Source: Pseudomonas sp. Irchel 3H7
GTDB taxonomy: Bacteria > Pseudomonadota > Gammaproteobacteria > Pseudomonadales > Pseudomonadaceae
Direction: 5' to 3'
Length of the DNA stretch: 64,000 nt
Assembly: GCF_900187605.1 (NCBI RefSeq)
Contig: NZ_FYEA01000003.1
Coordinates: 1 to 64,000 of the forward strand
Positions 20,498 through 30,358 of the stretch are shown piece by piece. Each line of letters opens with the position of its first letter. Position 1 is the first letter of the stretch. The translations under genes were made by a program, and so were the position numbers. The notes under the pieces are model-generated. The model was not told the origin of the DNA, searched no databases, and saw only the letters and a list, made by a program, of their open reading frames with translations.

Positions 20498-23400
20498 ATG
20501 CACCTGACTCAGCCACCACCGCCAGTCTCGACTGCCGCGAGCGACGCGCAGCATCACGACGACCACTACCTGCCACTGAAAAACGCCGTACCCGACTGGC
20601 TCGGCAACACTTCATCGACCCGCCGCCAGGCGCTCCAGGACAGCCTGCCCCGTCTGTCCACTTCACTCCAATCGGTCCCCGCCGAACAGCATCAACAGAT
20701 GAAAACCCTCAACGCCGCGCACTGGGCCGCGCAAAGCCAAGTCGATCAAAGCCTCGAACACCTGCAAGACGCCAGCGCCTTTGCCGAGCCCTTGCTCAAA
20801 CAGGAACTGAACAAATCCTTCGGGCTGGATCTGGATGTGCGCAATACCTTTGTGCGCCTGTACATCCCCGCAACCACCCCGTGGCTCCCGATCAGAACGG
20901 GCACGCGCGCCTGGACGGTGTCGTTACTGGAGGCCGCGCTGCACAACTTCGAGGAAGCGGAAACCCGTGACGACGCCTTCGACGTTGACTCGACCTTCGT
21001 CACCCGGCCCTCCACCACCGGCCAGTTCATGACCCTGCCGTCGATCAAGGCCAAACTGAGCATTGCCGCCTTCACCCAGCTGTGCCGAAGGCTGGATCTC
21101 GGTGCTCAGTACAAAGCCCATCTCGAAGACAACCTCGGCTATACCGATCCGATGGTGGCGTCCGTACTGCGCAGCAAACTGGACGACAGTCAGAAGGCCG
21201 CGATGAAAGCGGCCCTGCAATGGGCGCGGATGAACCGCGATGTGTCGGAAAGTTATTTTCGCTTGATCGACGCCGTGCTCGACGGCATGAGAGGACTGTA
21301 TGTCGGTGGCGCGCCCGTGCGGTGCCATGACATGGGGATGTTGTGCGCGCCGCTCACCGGTATCGTCGTCTTTGCCCCCGACCTGTATGCATCGCGCACC
21401 CCGGCGCGGGTGGTGGCCTACGTCCCGGATGATCCCGAGCACCCTTTCAAGGAATACGCATCGACCTACGAACTGTTTGTCGAACTGACGCGCCAGCTGC
21501 GTTCGAAAGACTATCAGCAGTTTTTCAGCCGCTTCGTGAACCACGAACATCGCGGCTTTTTCTTCAGCACCCTCAACAGCCGCTTGAGCCAAATGACATG
21601 GCATCCGCCGGAGTCCGGCAGCTCACTGCCCGCTTGGCGCGAAACACCTGTAGAACGACCGGATCTGCAAACCACACTGACACCGTTCCAGGTCGATCTG
21701 TGGCAACACCTCTATCAATCGAAACTGAACAAAATCTTCAATGACGCCCGGGTGATCGCCGTGCCCACCGCCATGGTGGACCAAAAAGCACGCTGGGCTT
21801 TCTGGGACTCGGTGAGCAACATCATCTCGAGCATCGTCCAGGCCGCCGCGCTGATCGTCGCGCCGTTCGTGCCGGTCCTGGGTGAAGCGATGATGGCGTA
21901 CATGGCGTATCAAATGCTCGATGAAGCTTTCGAGGGCATCATCGAATGGGGACAGGGACGCACGAGCGAAGCGTTCGAACACCTGATGGGCACCGTCGAA
22001 TCGCTGATCCAACTGGGTATCTTCGGCATGGGCGGCGCGATTGGTGCCGGCGAGTTTCGCAAGGTCTTGCCCAAGGAAGTGGTCGCCTTCATCGACCGCT
22101 TCAAGCCTGTACAACTGGCCAATGGCAAAACCCGCTACTGGGATCCCGATCTGGCCCGCTACCAGCACACGGCAGTGCCCGATGCCGGTTCAACGCCCAA
22201 TGAACTGGGCCTGTACCCGCATCAAGGCAAGCAACTGCTGCCACTGGAAGACGCTCATTTTGCCGTGAGCGAAGGTGCGATTCCCGGCCAATACACGATC
22301 GAACATCCCACTCGGCCCGACGCCTACCAACCGACGGTGCGGCACAATGGCGCCGGTGCCTGGCACACCGAACTGGAACAACCACTGGAATGGGACACCG
22401 ACACGGCGCTGCGGCGAATCAATCCTTCCATCGAGACATTCTCGCCTCCAGACCGCGAGACAATCCTGCGTGTCAGTGGCGTCAATGAAGATGCCGTACG
22501 CAAGATGCATGTCGATCAACAAACTCCACCTCCCCTGTTGGCCGACAGCATTCAGCGCTTCAAGATCGATCAACAACTGCAACGCTTTATCGATCAACTC
22601 GACAGCAACGTGGCTGAGCAATACCTGCGTGCCGATCCGGCGACACAACTGCAACTGCTGACGCAACACGGCCGCTGGCCGAGCAGCCAACGCCTGCGCC
22701 TGGTTGATCAACGAGGCGAACTGCTCTGGCAATCCTCGGCGGACGCAACCTTGCCGCTGACCGAGCTTCGCCTGGACAGCCTGATCGATGGCGACCTGCT
22801 CAAGACCCTGCTGGCTTCTCTCGACGAGCAGCAAATCAAAGCGTTGCTCGCAGAACCTTTCAGCGGGCCGACGCCCTCGCTGGAAGTTCGCAGTCAGATG
22901 CTGCGCAAGCAACTGGCCCATCTCGCCCGACGCCACCGAAGCTCGCTGTTCGACTCGCGCTATCAGGTCCTTCAGCACATTGACGATCCATTGGCCCAAA
23001 CAATCATCGACCACGATCCGACACTGCCGGCCAGCCTCGTCCGTGAACTGCTCGAGACCGCCAGCGGTAGTGAATTGATACAGATCAGCAACGGAGAACT
23101 GCCGCCGCGCCAACAGGAATTCATGCAACTGGCCAATCAGGAAGTGCGTGTCACCCGCGCTTACGAAGGCCTGGAACTGAACGCCTTGAGCAATGCCGAT
23201 TCCGATTCCCTTGCGCTGCACAGCCTCAAGCTGCTGCCAGGCTGGAGCGGCGATGTGCGCCTCGAAATCCGCGACGGACGTTACGAAGGCGCGGTACTCG
23301 ACAGCATCGGACGCGAAGATGCGCCCGCTCGGAAAGTACTGGTTCGCCACCAGGACGGCCGCTATCAATCTTACGACGACCGCGGCCAGGAGCTGCATTC

Positions 23401-26400
23401 GGCCACGGATTTTTACTCCAGTCTGTTGTACGCATTACCGGACGGCGAACGTCAGAATCTGAACCTGCAGATCGGCCAGGGCGACGCGTTGAGTGCCGCA
23501 GTTCGTCAGCGATCACTTGAACGCGAGGAGCTACGCACCGTGCTGTTCGAAGCGCCGATCAGCCAACCGGCCGTGGACACACTACGCCTGGCAGGCTTCG
23601 GCAATGATCGACTGAACGCACCCAGAAGCCTTGAAAATGCCGATTTTTTTGAAGCGGGTGAACTCGGTGCGATCGGCATCGAAAACCAGGACAACCTGGT
23701 GACCACAGGTCAGCGAATCGTTAGTCCCGAAGAGCGCGTGCAGGCGATCTATCGAGGCATGTCCAACGAGGAGGCGCGTAATTTCGTTGCGGTTTTCCAG
23801 AACAACACGGTTGAGTTCAACGCGGAACTGGCCAGGCGCCGCAACGAATACTTCAAGCTCAGTAATGACCTGCGTAACTGGGAAATCGACGTCCCCGCCA
23901 ATGACCCTGTCAGCGGCCTGCCGTTGACCTATATCGAACGCCGGGCAGCCCTGCAGAATCGCGCGCAGTTCCGAGAAGCGCTACTGCGTTGCTGGCGCAG
24001 GCAAACCCGGGGTCCCGCTGGGTACATGTTGCAGATTGCGCAACCCGTACTGGGGGAGCTACCCGCACTGGAAGCGGACTTCAGCCACGTCGTCATGCTC
24101 TCCATCAATGGCAGCGCCAATACCAGGGCAGTGGACACCTTTATGCAACGCTTCACGGGCCTGCTGTATCTGGATGCGCAAAACCTCGATCTGCCGAGCC
24201 TGCCCCAATCGTTCACCGCAATGCCCAACCTGCGCCAGCTGATCTTGCGCGACTGCGGCATCACCCACTCGGCAACCAATCAGGCAGTGCTTGCATCGTT
24301 ACCCAACCTTTCGCTGCTGGATCTGCGGGGCAATCCATTGGGCACGCCTCCCGACGTCAGCGCGATGCCTTCGTTGCGTTATCTCAATCTGACCAAGACA
24401 GACATCTCCACACTGCCGGACAACCTGCTCGATCACCCGAGACTGATCACCGGCAATTTCGATGGCAACCAGATCAGCGACATACCGGACGTTTTTTTCA
24501 ACCTGACCAGCTCACTCAGTGACGGCTTCGGTTTTGCCGACAACCCGCTGTCGGCCGCCACCCGAGAGAAAGTGAAAACGTACTATAACCACACAGGCAA
24601 ACATTTCGGAGTACGCCCGGATCCAGCCGATATTTTGCGCACCACGACGTTGTTTCCTGATCTGAATGCCGACCAGGCCAGTGAATTGTTGTATCGGCTT
24701 CCCGGCACATTGACTGACAGCCAGGCTCAGCTCGCCAGTTGGGAGGCCGAGCTCGCAACGTTGAAGACTGAACTCGGCGAATGGGCCAACCAGACACCTG
24801 CGCTCGACCCCGTTTTCAATCGACCTTTGACGCTGGATGAGCAAGCACTGGAGCGCAGTGCACGGGATGAGTTTCGGCAAAAACTGGAGCGTTTCTGGCG
24901 CACCCGATCAGCGTCTCTCAGAGAAAGCGAGCTGACCGCAACGCTTGATTTCATGGGCGACCTGCCGGCCTTGAGTGCCAATTTCGAGCATGTCTCGCGA
25001 CTGACACTGACGGGCAATAAAAACCTCACGGCAGTACTGCCGTTCATTCAGCGCTTTGAGAATCTGACCACACTGGAATTGCACGCCTTCGACCTGGAGC
25101 CGATTGCCCTTTCGCAGATCAGGATGCCTCGCCTCAGCGTATTGGAACTCAACGATTGCGGCGTGGTGCTGACCCCTGAAAATCAGGCGACACTGGTTTC
25201 CCTGAACAACCTGCATACGCTGGACCTGAGCAACAATCCCCTGGGGACTTTCCCCGAGCTGAACCTGCTCCCCGAACTGACCTACCTCGATTTGTCCAAC
25301 TGCGGCCTCAACGTGACGCCTGACGGGCTGGCCAGTCATCCGAATCTGCGCACTGCAATTATCAGCGGTAACCGCATCAGCGAAATCCCCGATGCGGTGT
25401 TCGAGCTGTCGGCCAATCAGAGTGACGGCTTCGACTTTTCCGACAACCCGCTGTCGGTGGCCACACGCAACAAAGTGAAAACCTATTACAGACGCACCGG
25501 ACAAGACTTCGATGTGCGCGCAGAGACCAGCGATATCGCCCTCATGCGAGATCTGTTTCCGTCCCTGGATGAACAGGAGGCCAGCGATGTAATCTACGAC
25601 TTGCCCGGAACCCTGGCCGATAGCAGGATTCAGCTCGTCAGGTGGCGGGCCGAGCTTAATCAGCTGACTTCGGACCTGACCGCTTGGGCACCGCAAGTTC
25701 CCAGCGTTCATCCCTTGACGGGTGAAGTTCTCACGGCCATTGAACTGTTTGACCAATACGCCGCCCGCTCCGAATTTGGCCAACAGCTGGAACGCTTCTG
25801 GCGTCGCCGATCGGTCGAATCAGGCATGCGTGCGGATTTTTTTGAGTCCGACTTGAGGTTCATCGGTGACCTGCCGCAACTGACAACGGACTTCTCTCAT
25901 GTCGTTGGTGTGAAGCTCAAGGGCAATGCCGCTATCGGTGCCCCCGACGCGTTCATCGATTTGTTCGTCAACACACGCGAGCTGGACCTGCAACAGTTTC
26001 CACTGGGTGAAATACCGCAGTCCGTGACCCACCTGCCGAAGCTCACGGAACTGACATTGAGAGACTGCGGCGTGACACTCAGCCCCGCCGACCAGAACAC
26101 CCTCGCGACACTGAGCGACCTTGAACTGCTGGACCTGAGTCACAATCCACTGGCGGCGATACCCGACCTGCAGCCGCTGCCTGCCATGCGTGACATTCTG
26201 CTTTCGAACTCCGGCATTACGGCACTGCCCAATGGCTTCGCCGATCACCCGAACCTGAAAAACGCCTTGTTGAACGGCAACCGCATCACCAATCTGCCCG
26301 AAACTTTTTTCAGCCTCGATCTGGACCTCGCCGACGGCACCAATCTGGCCAGCAATCCACTGTCCCTGCCCACTCGCGAGCGCATCAAAACCTACTATGT

Positions 26401-28300
26401 CGAGCACGGACGCCATTTTGACGTGATGCCGGATGTAGGCGACCTGGCCAGCGCACAAAGGTTGTATCCATGGATGGACATCGACGATGCCAGTCACATG
26501 ATCTATCACTTGCCCGGCACGCTGCAGGCAGGTACTGCGCAACTGCTGCGCTGGGAAGCGGAAATCAGCCAGATGATCAGCGACTTGAGCGCTTGGTCCG
26601 AACGCATACCGTTGCGCAATCCCATGACCGGCGAAATCCTGAGCGTGCCTGAGCGCGTGGAAGAACAATTCAAGAGGAGAGAGTTCAGTCAAAACCTGGA
26701 ACAGTTCTGGCGCGCCAGAAACACCGACAAGCCCGAACTGAGGCTCAATACGCTAGATATCGTTGCTCACTTTGCGGGGGAACTGCCGTCGCTGTCTGCC
26801 GACTTCAGCCACGTCGTCCGCTTGTCCATTCAGGGTAATGAAACGCTAAATGCCCCGGACAGTTTCCTGATGTGCTTCAAGGGATTGCAAGCCATGGAGC
26901 TGCGCGGCTTCAAGCTGGGCCGCATGCCACGGGCGCTGGCACTCATGCTGTCCCTCGAAACACTGATGCTGAACAGTTGTGGTGTGGTACTCGACGCCAT
27001 GGGCCAGGCCACGCTTAGCGCGATGAGCGGGTTGAAAGGACTGGACTTGTACAACAACCCTCTGGGCACTGCGCCGGATGTCGGAGCATTACGCGCGCTG
27101 TCGGCCCTGGATCTTTCCCGCACCGGTATTACTCAGGTGCCCGCCGGCGTGGGGCAGTTACCTCGCCTGCGTGACACGTTCCTCAGCGAAAACGCCATTG
27201 TCGAATTGCCGGAAGACTTGACTGGCTTTGGCACCAACGGGGTTGTCCTGAGGGCCAATCCACTGTCCACGGCCTCAAAAAACCGGATAAAAGCCTTCTA
27301 CCAACTCAGTTATCAGAACCTGGGTGTTTTGGCTGAGCAGGCTGACATTGCCCTGGCGCGAGACCTGTATCCCGCCATCAGTGAAGCCGATGCCAACCAT
27401 CTGGTCTATGGCCTGCCCGGGACAATGGCCGAAGGACGCATCGAATTACTGCGTCGCCAGAGCGACCTCGCCACGCTACTGCGCGAGCTTGAGGTATGGG
27501 CGCGGGAGGTTCCGCGTGATCCGCTCACAGGCGCTAACATGGGCGACGAAGCGCTACGCCAGGAAAACGCCAGACGCAGCTGGTTCAGGGATGGCCTGGA
27601 ACAAAGCTTGCGCGTAGCGCCGGGAGGCCTGGCCTCTTCTGAGGTAGCCCTTGATCTGTCTTTCCATGGCGAGTTGCCGAAACTGAGCGGGCGTTTCGAG
27701 CAGACCAGCAAACTGACACTGACAAGTACTGCCAACGTGCACCCCCGGGTTGACCGATTGCTTGAGCTGTTCCCGTCACTCAAAAAACTGGATATTCGCG
27801 CCTATCAACTCAACGAGATTCCCGCCTCAATCTTGCGCATGAGCAATCTGACCAGCCTGGAACTGCCCCATTGCCGCATCGTACTGACTGAGCAAACCGT
27901 GAATGCACTGGCGGCGATGGAAAACCTGCGCATTCTTGACTTGAGCCACAATCCATTGGGGCTGACACCGGACCTGAGAAACTTCAACGCGTGTCACTCT
28001 CTGCGATTGAGCAACACGGGACTGACCGACGTACCGGTCGGCCTTTTTGAGATGCCGCAGCTGACGTATGCAGATCTTTCCGCCAACGCCATCATCGAAC
28101 TCCCCGACCCACTGCCCTCTCCTGCTGACGGTAGAGGTGCCACCTATGACTTCAGCAACAATCCACTAAGCCTGGAGAGTCAGCAGCGTTTGACTATTTA
28201 CAATGCGACCAACGAAACGCGACTGCAGGAGGAGCGAGAATGGCTGGCCAGCGCTTACCAAGCGCTGGACAACTTCAGGGATATGTCGTTTTCCGATTGA
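20498..28300 (+). CDS. giant toxin-like protein with five tandem LRR modules
   Basis: 2600 residues. The N-terminal 600 or so residues resemble the dermonecrotic-toxin-type (ToxA N/DUF6543) region common at the front of pseudomonad LRR toxins; a hydrophobic stretch at about 438-474 (SSIVQAAALIVAPFVPVLGE...) could insert in membranes. After a middle region of unknown fold, five modules follow at about 1186, 1487, 1790, 2093 and 2391, each about 300 residues: four to five leucine-rich repeats (LxxLDLSNNPLG, GNxIxxxP), then NPLS..TR.K.KTYY, then a helical linker ending in LERFWRxR. The fifth ends at the C-terminus after its LRRs. Related proteins usually end in a NEL E3 ubiquitin ligase domain with a catalytic Cys; none is seen here. 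No signal peptide or secretion gene is nearby. The ATG with AAGGA 7 bases upstream is chosen over a TTG 12 codons earlier. Function inferred only by resemblance. Confidence 0.85.
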   Translation: MHLTQPPPPVSTAASDAQHHDDHYLPLKNAVPDWLGNTSSTRRQALQDSLPRLSTSLQSVPAEQHQQMKTLNAAHWAAQSQVDQSLEHLQDASAFAEPLLKQELNKSFGLDLDVRNTFVRLYIPATTPWLPIRTGTRAWTVSLLEAALHNFEEAETRDDAFDVDSTFVTRPSTTGQFMTLPSIKAKLSIAAFTQLCRRLDLGAQYKAHLEDNLGYTDPMVASVLRSKLDDSQKAAMKAALQWARMNRDVSESYFRLIDAVLDGMRGLYVGGAPVRCHDMGMLCAPLTGIVVFAPDLYASRTPARVVAYVPDDPEHPFKEYASTYELFVELTRQLRSKDYQQFFSRFVNHEHRGFFFSTLNSRLSQMTWHPPESGSSLPAWRETPVERPDLQTTLTPFQVDLWQHLYQSKLNKIFNDARVIAVPTAMVDQKARWAFWDSVSNIISSIVQAAALIVAPFVPVLGEAMMAYMAYQMLDEAFEGIIEWGQGRTSEAFEHLMGTVESLIQLGIFGMGGAIGAGEFRKVLPKEVVAFIDRFKPVQLANGKTRYWDPDLARYQHTAVPDAGSTPNELGLYPHQGKQLLPLEDAHFAVSEGAIPGQYTIEHPTRPDAYQPTVRHNGAGAWHTELEQPLEWDTDTALRRINPSIETFSPPDRETILRVSGVNEDAVRKMHVDQQTPPPLLADSIQRFKIDQQLQRFIDQLDSNVAEQYLRADPATQLQLLTQHGRWPSSQRLRLVDQRGELLWQSSADATLPLTELRLDSLIDGDLLKTLLASLDEQQIKALLAEPFSGPTPSLEVRSQMLRKQLAHLARRHRSSLFDSRYQVLQHIDDPLAQTIIDHDPTLPASLVRELLETASGSELIQISNGELPPRQQEFMQLANQEVRVTRAYEGLELNALSNADSDSLALHSLKLLPGWSGDVRLEIRDGRYEGAVLDSIGREDAPARKVLVRHQDGRYQSYDDRGQELHSATDFYSSLLYALPDGERQNLNLQIGQGDALSAAVRQRSLEREELRTVLFEAPISQPAVDTLRLAGFGNDRLNAPRSLENADFFEAGELGAIGIENQDNLVTTGQRIVSPEERVQAIYRGMSNEEARNFVAVFQNNTVEFNAELARRRNEYFKLSNDLRNWEIDVPANDPVSGLPLTYIERRAALQNRAQFREALLRCWRRQTRGPAGYMLQIAQPVLGELPALEADFSHVVMLSINGSANTRAVDTFMQRFTGLLYLDAQNLDLPSLPQSFTAMPNLRQLILRDCGITHSATNQAVLASLPNLSLLDLRGNPLGTPPDVSAMPSLRYLNLTKTDISTLPDNLLDHPRLITGNFDGNQISDIPDVFFNLTSSLSDGFGFADNPLSAATREKVKTYYNHTGKHFGVRPDPADILRTTTLFPDLNADQASELLYRLPGTLTDSQAQLASWEAELATLKTELGEWANQTPALDPVFNRPLTLDEQALERSARDEFRQKLERFWRTRSASLRESELTATLDFMGDLPALSANFEHVSRLTLTGNKNLTAVLPFIQRFENLTTLELHAFDLEPIALSQIRMPRLSVLELNDCGVVLTPENQATLVSLNNLHTLDLSNNPLGTFPELNLLPELTYLDLSNCGLNVTPDGLASHPNLRTAIISGNRISEIPDAVFELSANQSDGFDFSDNPLSVATRNKVKTYYRRTGQDFDVRAETSDIALMRDLFPSLDEQEASDVIYDLPGTLADSRIQLVRWRAELNQLTSDLTAWAPQVPSVHPLTGEVLTAIELFDQYAARSEFGQQLERFWRRRSVESGMRADFFESDLRFIGDLPQLTTDFSHVVGVKLKGNAAIGAPDAFIDLFVNTRELDLQQFPLGEIPQSVTHLPKLTELTLRDCGVTLSPADQNTLATLSDLELLDLSHNPLAAIPDLQPLPAMRDILLSNSGITALPNGFADHPNLKNALLNGNRITNLPETFFSLDLDLADGTNLASNPLSLPTRERIKTYYVEHGRHFDVMPDVGDLASAQRLYPWMDIDDASHMIYHLPGTLQAGTAQLLRWEAEISQMISDLSAWSERIPLRNPMTGEILSVPERVEEQFKRREFSQNLEQFWRARNTDKPELRLNTLDIVAHFAGELPSLSADFSHVVRLSIQGNETLNAPDSFLMCFKGLQAMELRGFKLGRMPRALALMLSLETLMLNSCGVVLDAMGQATLSAMSGLKGLDLYNNPLGTAPDVGALRALSALDLSRTGITQVPAGVGQLPRLRDTFLSENAIVELPEDLTGFGTNGVVLRANPLSTASKNRIKAFYQLSYQNLGVLAEQADIALARDLYPAISEADANHLVYGLPGTMAEGRIELLRRQSDLATLLRELEVWAREVPRDPLTGANMGDEALRQENARRSWFRDGLEQSLRVAPGGLASSEVALDLSFHGELPKLSGRFEQTSKLTLTSTANVHPRVDRLLELFPSLKKLDIRAYQLNEIPASILRMSNLTSLELPHCRIVLTEQTVNALAAMENLRILDLSHNPLGLTPDLRNFNACHSLRLSNTGLTDVPVGLFEMPQLTYADLSANAIIELPDPLPSPADGRGATYDFSNNPLSLESQQRLTIYNATNETRLQEEREWLASAYQALDNFRDMSFSD

Positions 28301-28319
28301 GCCAGACGTACGCCGAGAC

Positions 28320-29300
28320 CTAACCGCGCTCTGGCGGCACTGACGACAATTCGAACGGACTGCTGCTGCGCCGCTGGTTGCGATCTTCCCGCGGCGTGGC
28401 GCCGAAGAAGTTGCGATAGGCGCTGGAGAAATGCGGCCCCGAGGAGAAGCCACACGAAAGGCCGATCTGGATGATCGACTTGCTGGTTTGCATCAACATC
28501 TGCCGGGCCTTGTTCAGGCGCAATTCCAGGTAGTACTGGCTCGGCACACGGTTGAGGTATTGCTTGAAGATGCGCTCCAGTTGGCGACGCGACACGCACA
28601 CGTGTTGGGCGATTTCGTCGGTGGTCAGTGGCTCTTCGATGTTGGCTTCCATCAGCAACACCGCTTGAGTGAGCTTCGGATGGCTGGAGCCGAGACGGTT
28701 CTGCAGCGGGATGCGCTGACGCTCGCCGCCTTCACGAATGCGTTCAACCACCAGTTCTTCCGAGACTGCACCGGCCAATTCCGCACCGTGATCGCGGGCC
28801 AGCACCGCCAGCAACAGATCGAGCACGGACATGCCACCGCAGGCGGTCAGGCGATCGCGATCCCAGTCGAACAAGTGACTGGTGGCGATGACTTTCGGAA
28901 AACGCTCGGCGAAATCGTCCTGCCAGCGCCAGTGCACGGCAGCGCGATAACCGTCGAGCAAACCGAGTTGCGCCAGCGGGTACACACCCGCGGACAGACC
29001 GCCGATGACCGTGCCGGCACGCACCAATTGCTTCAGTGCACTGCTGAGAGCCGGCGCCAACGTGGTCGGTGGCTCGTCAGCGAGCAGGAACAGTTTCTGG
29101 AAATTTTCGAGTTTGCCGGCCCACGCTTCGCCGGGTAATTGCCAGGCACCTTCGGCGGGTGGCTCGGCTTGCAGGAACGACAGTTCGTAAACCACATCCG
29201 GGTGCACCCGCTGAGCAACACGCAAGGCTTCCTCCGCCAGCGCCAGCGTCAACGCTTTAGTGCTGGGCCAAATCAGGAAACCAATTCGATGGGCAGTCAT
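28320..29300 (-). CDS. argR: arginine-responsive AraC-family regulator ArgR
   Basis: 326 residues. In pseudomonads this ArgR (unrelated to enteric ArgR) activates aru and aot and represses arginine synthesis when arginine is present. The N-terminal half is a DJ-1/PfpI-like ligand domain (RIGFLIWPSTKALTLALAEE, TVIGGLSAGVYPLA, LTACGGMSVLDLLL). The C-terminal AraC domain has two helix-turn-helix units (TTDEIAQHVCVSRRQLERIF and KSIIQIGLSCGFSSGPHFSS). The start MTAHRIGFL matches P. aeruginosa ArgR; 13 codons upstream are open. It lies at the end of the aot gene set, from which it may be read through. Confidence 0.95.
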   Translation of the reverse strand: MTAHRIGFLIWPSTKALTLALAEEALRVAQRVHPDVVYELSFLQAEPPAEGAWQLPGEAWAGKLENFQKLFLLADEPPTTLAPALSSALKQLVRAGTVIGGLSAGVYPLAQLGLLDGYRAAVHWRWQDDFAERFPKVIATSHLFDWDRDRLTACGGMSVLDLLLAVLARDHGAELAGAVSEELVVERIREGGERQRIPLQNRLGSSHPKLTQAVLLMEANIEEPLTTDEIAQHVCVSRRQLERIFKQYLNRVPSQYYLELRLNKARQMLMQTSKSIIQIGLSCGFSSGPHFSSAYRNFFGATPREDRNQRRSSSPFELSSVPPERG

Positions 29301-29418
29301 GGGCGGGCAATCCGAAACGAAGAACAGTGATGAAGGCATGGGCCAATGCTAGCCCGTAAATGAACACAAATCTTGAGCCTGACGCAGATCCACCATCGGG
29401 ACTGGAATGCCATTCCCA

Positions 29419-29504
29419 TGTAGGAGCTGTCGAGTGGAACGAGGCTGCGATCTTTTGATCTTCAAAAACAGATCAAAAGATCGCAGCCTTCGGCAGCTCC
29501 TACA
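29419..29504. repeat. palindromic repeat between argR and aotP
   Basis: Outer arms TGTAGGAGCT / AGCTCCTACA enclose a perfect 19-bp inner stem GGCTGCGATCTTTTGATCT (29443-29461 with 29470-29488). This is a third variety of pseudomonad extragenic palindrome. In the aot transcript it would fold into a long hairpin before argR and could separate the expression of the importer and the regulator. Confidence 0.85.
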
Positions 29505-29566
29505 GTGGATTGGAGCCAACCTTCAGGTCGCGAAGCATGACCTGATTTGGTGCATAACGGCAGCGA

Positions 29567-30331
29567 TTACTTGAGGCTGCCCGAGAGGAATTGCTGCAAA
29601 CGTTCCGATTGCGGATTCACCAGCACTTCGCGCGGGTTGCCGCTCTCTTCCACCACACCTTTGTGCAGGAACACCAACTGGTTCGACACTTCACGGGCAA
29701 AACCCATTTCGTGCGTAACCACAACCATGGTGCGACCTTCCTGCGCCAGCGCTTGCATGACTTTCAGCACGTCGCCCACCAGTTCCGGGTCGAGGGCCGA
29801 AGTCGGTTCGTCGAACAGCATCACTTCAGGCTCCATCGCTAGCGCACGGGCAATCGCCACGCGCTGCTGCTCGCCACCGGACATGTGCCCCGGGAACGCA
29901 TCTTTACGATGGGCCACGCCGACCTTGTTCAGGTAGTACTCGGCTTTTTCGCGCGCTTCGTACTTGGGTACGCCAAGCACGTGAACCGGCGCTTCCATGA
30001 TGTTTTCAATCGCGGTCATGTGCGACCACAGGTTGAAATGCTGAAACACCATCGACAGGCGCGAACGCATGCGTTGCAGCTGCTTCGGATCAGCGGCTTT
30101 CAGCGCGCCGTCCTTGTTCGCCACCAGTTTCAGCTCTTCGTTGTTGAGCAGAATCTTGCCCGCGTGCGGCTGCTCGAGCAGGTTGATGCAGCGCAGGAAA
30201 GTACTTTTGCCGGAGCCACTGGAGCCGATGATGCTGATCACATCGCCGGCTGCCGCTTTCAGGGACACGCCCTTGAGCACTTCGTGACTGCCATAGCGTT
30301 TATGCAGGTCTTGGACTTCAAGTTTGTACAT
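29567..30331 (-). CDS. aotP: arginine/ornithine ABC importer ATP-binding protein
   Basis: 254 residues. It powers uptake through AotQ-AotM. Walker A GSSGSGKST, Q-loop VFQHFNLW, signature MSGGEQQRVAIARALAM, Walker B VMLFDEPTSALD and the H-loop VTHEMGF are all present, as in HisP-type amino-acid importers. The start MYKLEVQDLHKRYG is the family start; five further codons upstream are open and no strong Shine-Dalgarno distinguishes them. It ends about 265 bp before argR. Confidence 0.95.
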   Translation of the reverse strand: MYKLEVQDLHKRYGSHEVLKGVSLKAAAGDVISIIGSSGSGKSTFLRCINLLEQPHAGKILLNNEELKLVANKDGALKAADPKQLQRMRSRLSMVFQHFNLWSHMTAIENIMEAPVHVLGVPKYEAREKAEYYLNKVGVAHRKDAFPGHMSGGEQQRVAIARALAMEPEVMLFDEPTSALDPELVGDVLKVMQALAQEGRTMVVVTHEMGFAREVSNQLVFLHKGVVEESGNPREVLVNPQSERLQQFLSGSLK

Positions 30332-30358
30332 GCGGTCGGTTCTCACAAAAACAGTCAG

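Noticed and set aside
28301..28319. Possible NEL domain lost through a frameshift at the end of the LRR protein
   Set aside because: Only 19 bp separate the stop from argR; there is no room for a NEL domain in any frame, so it is absent rather than frameshifted.
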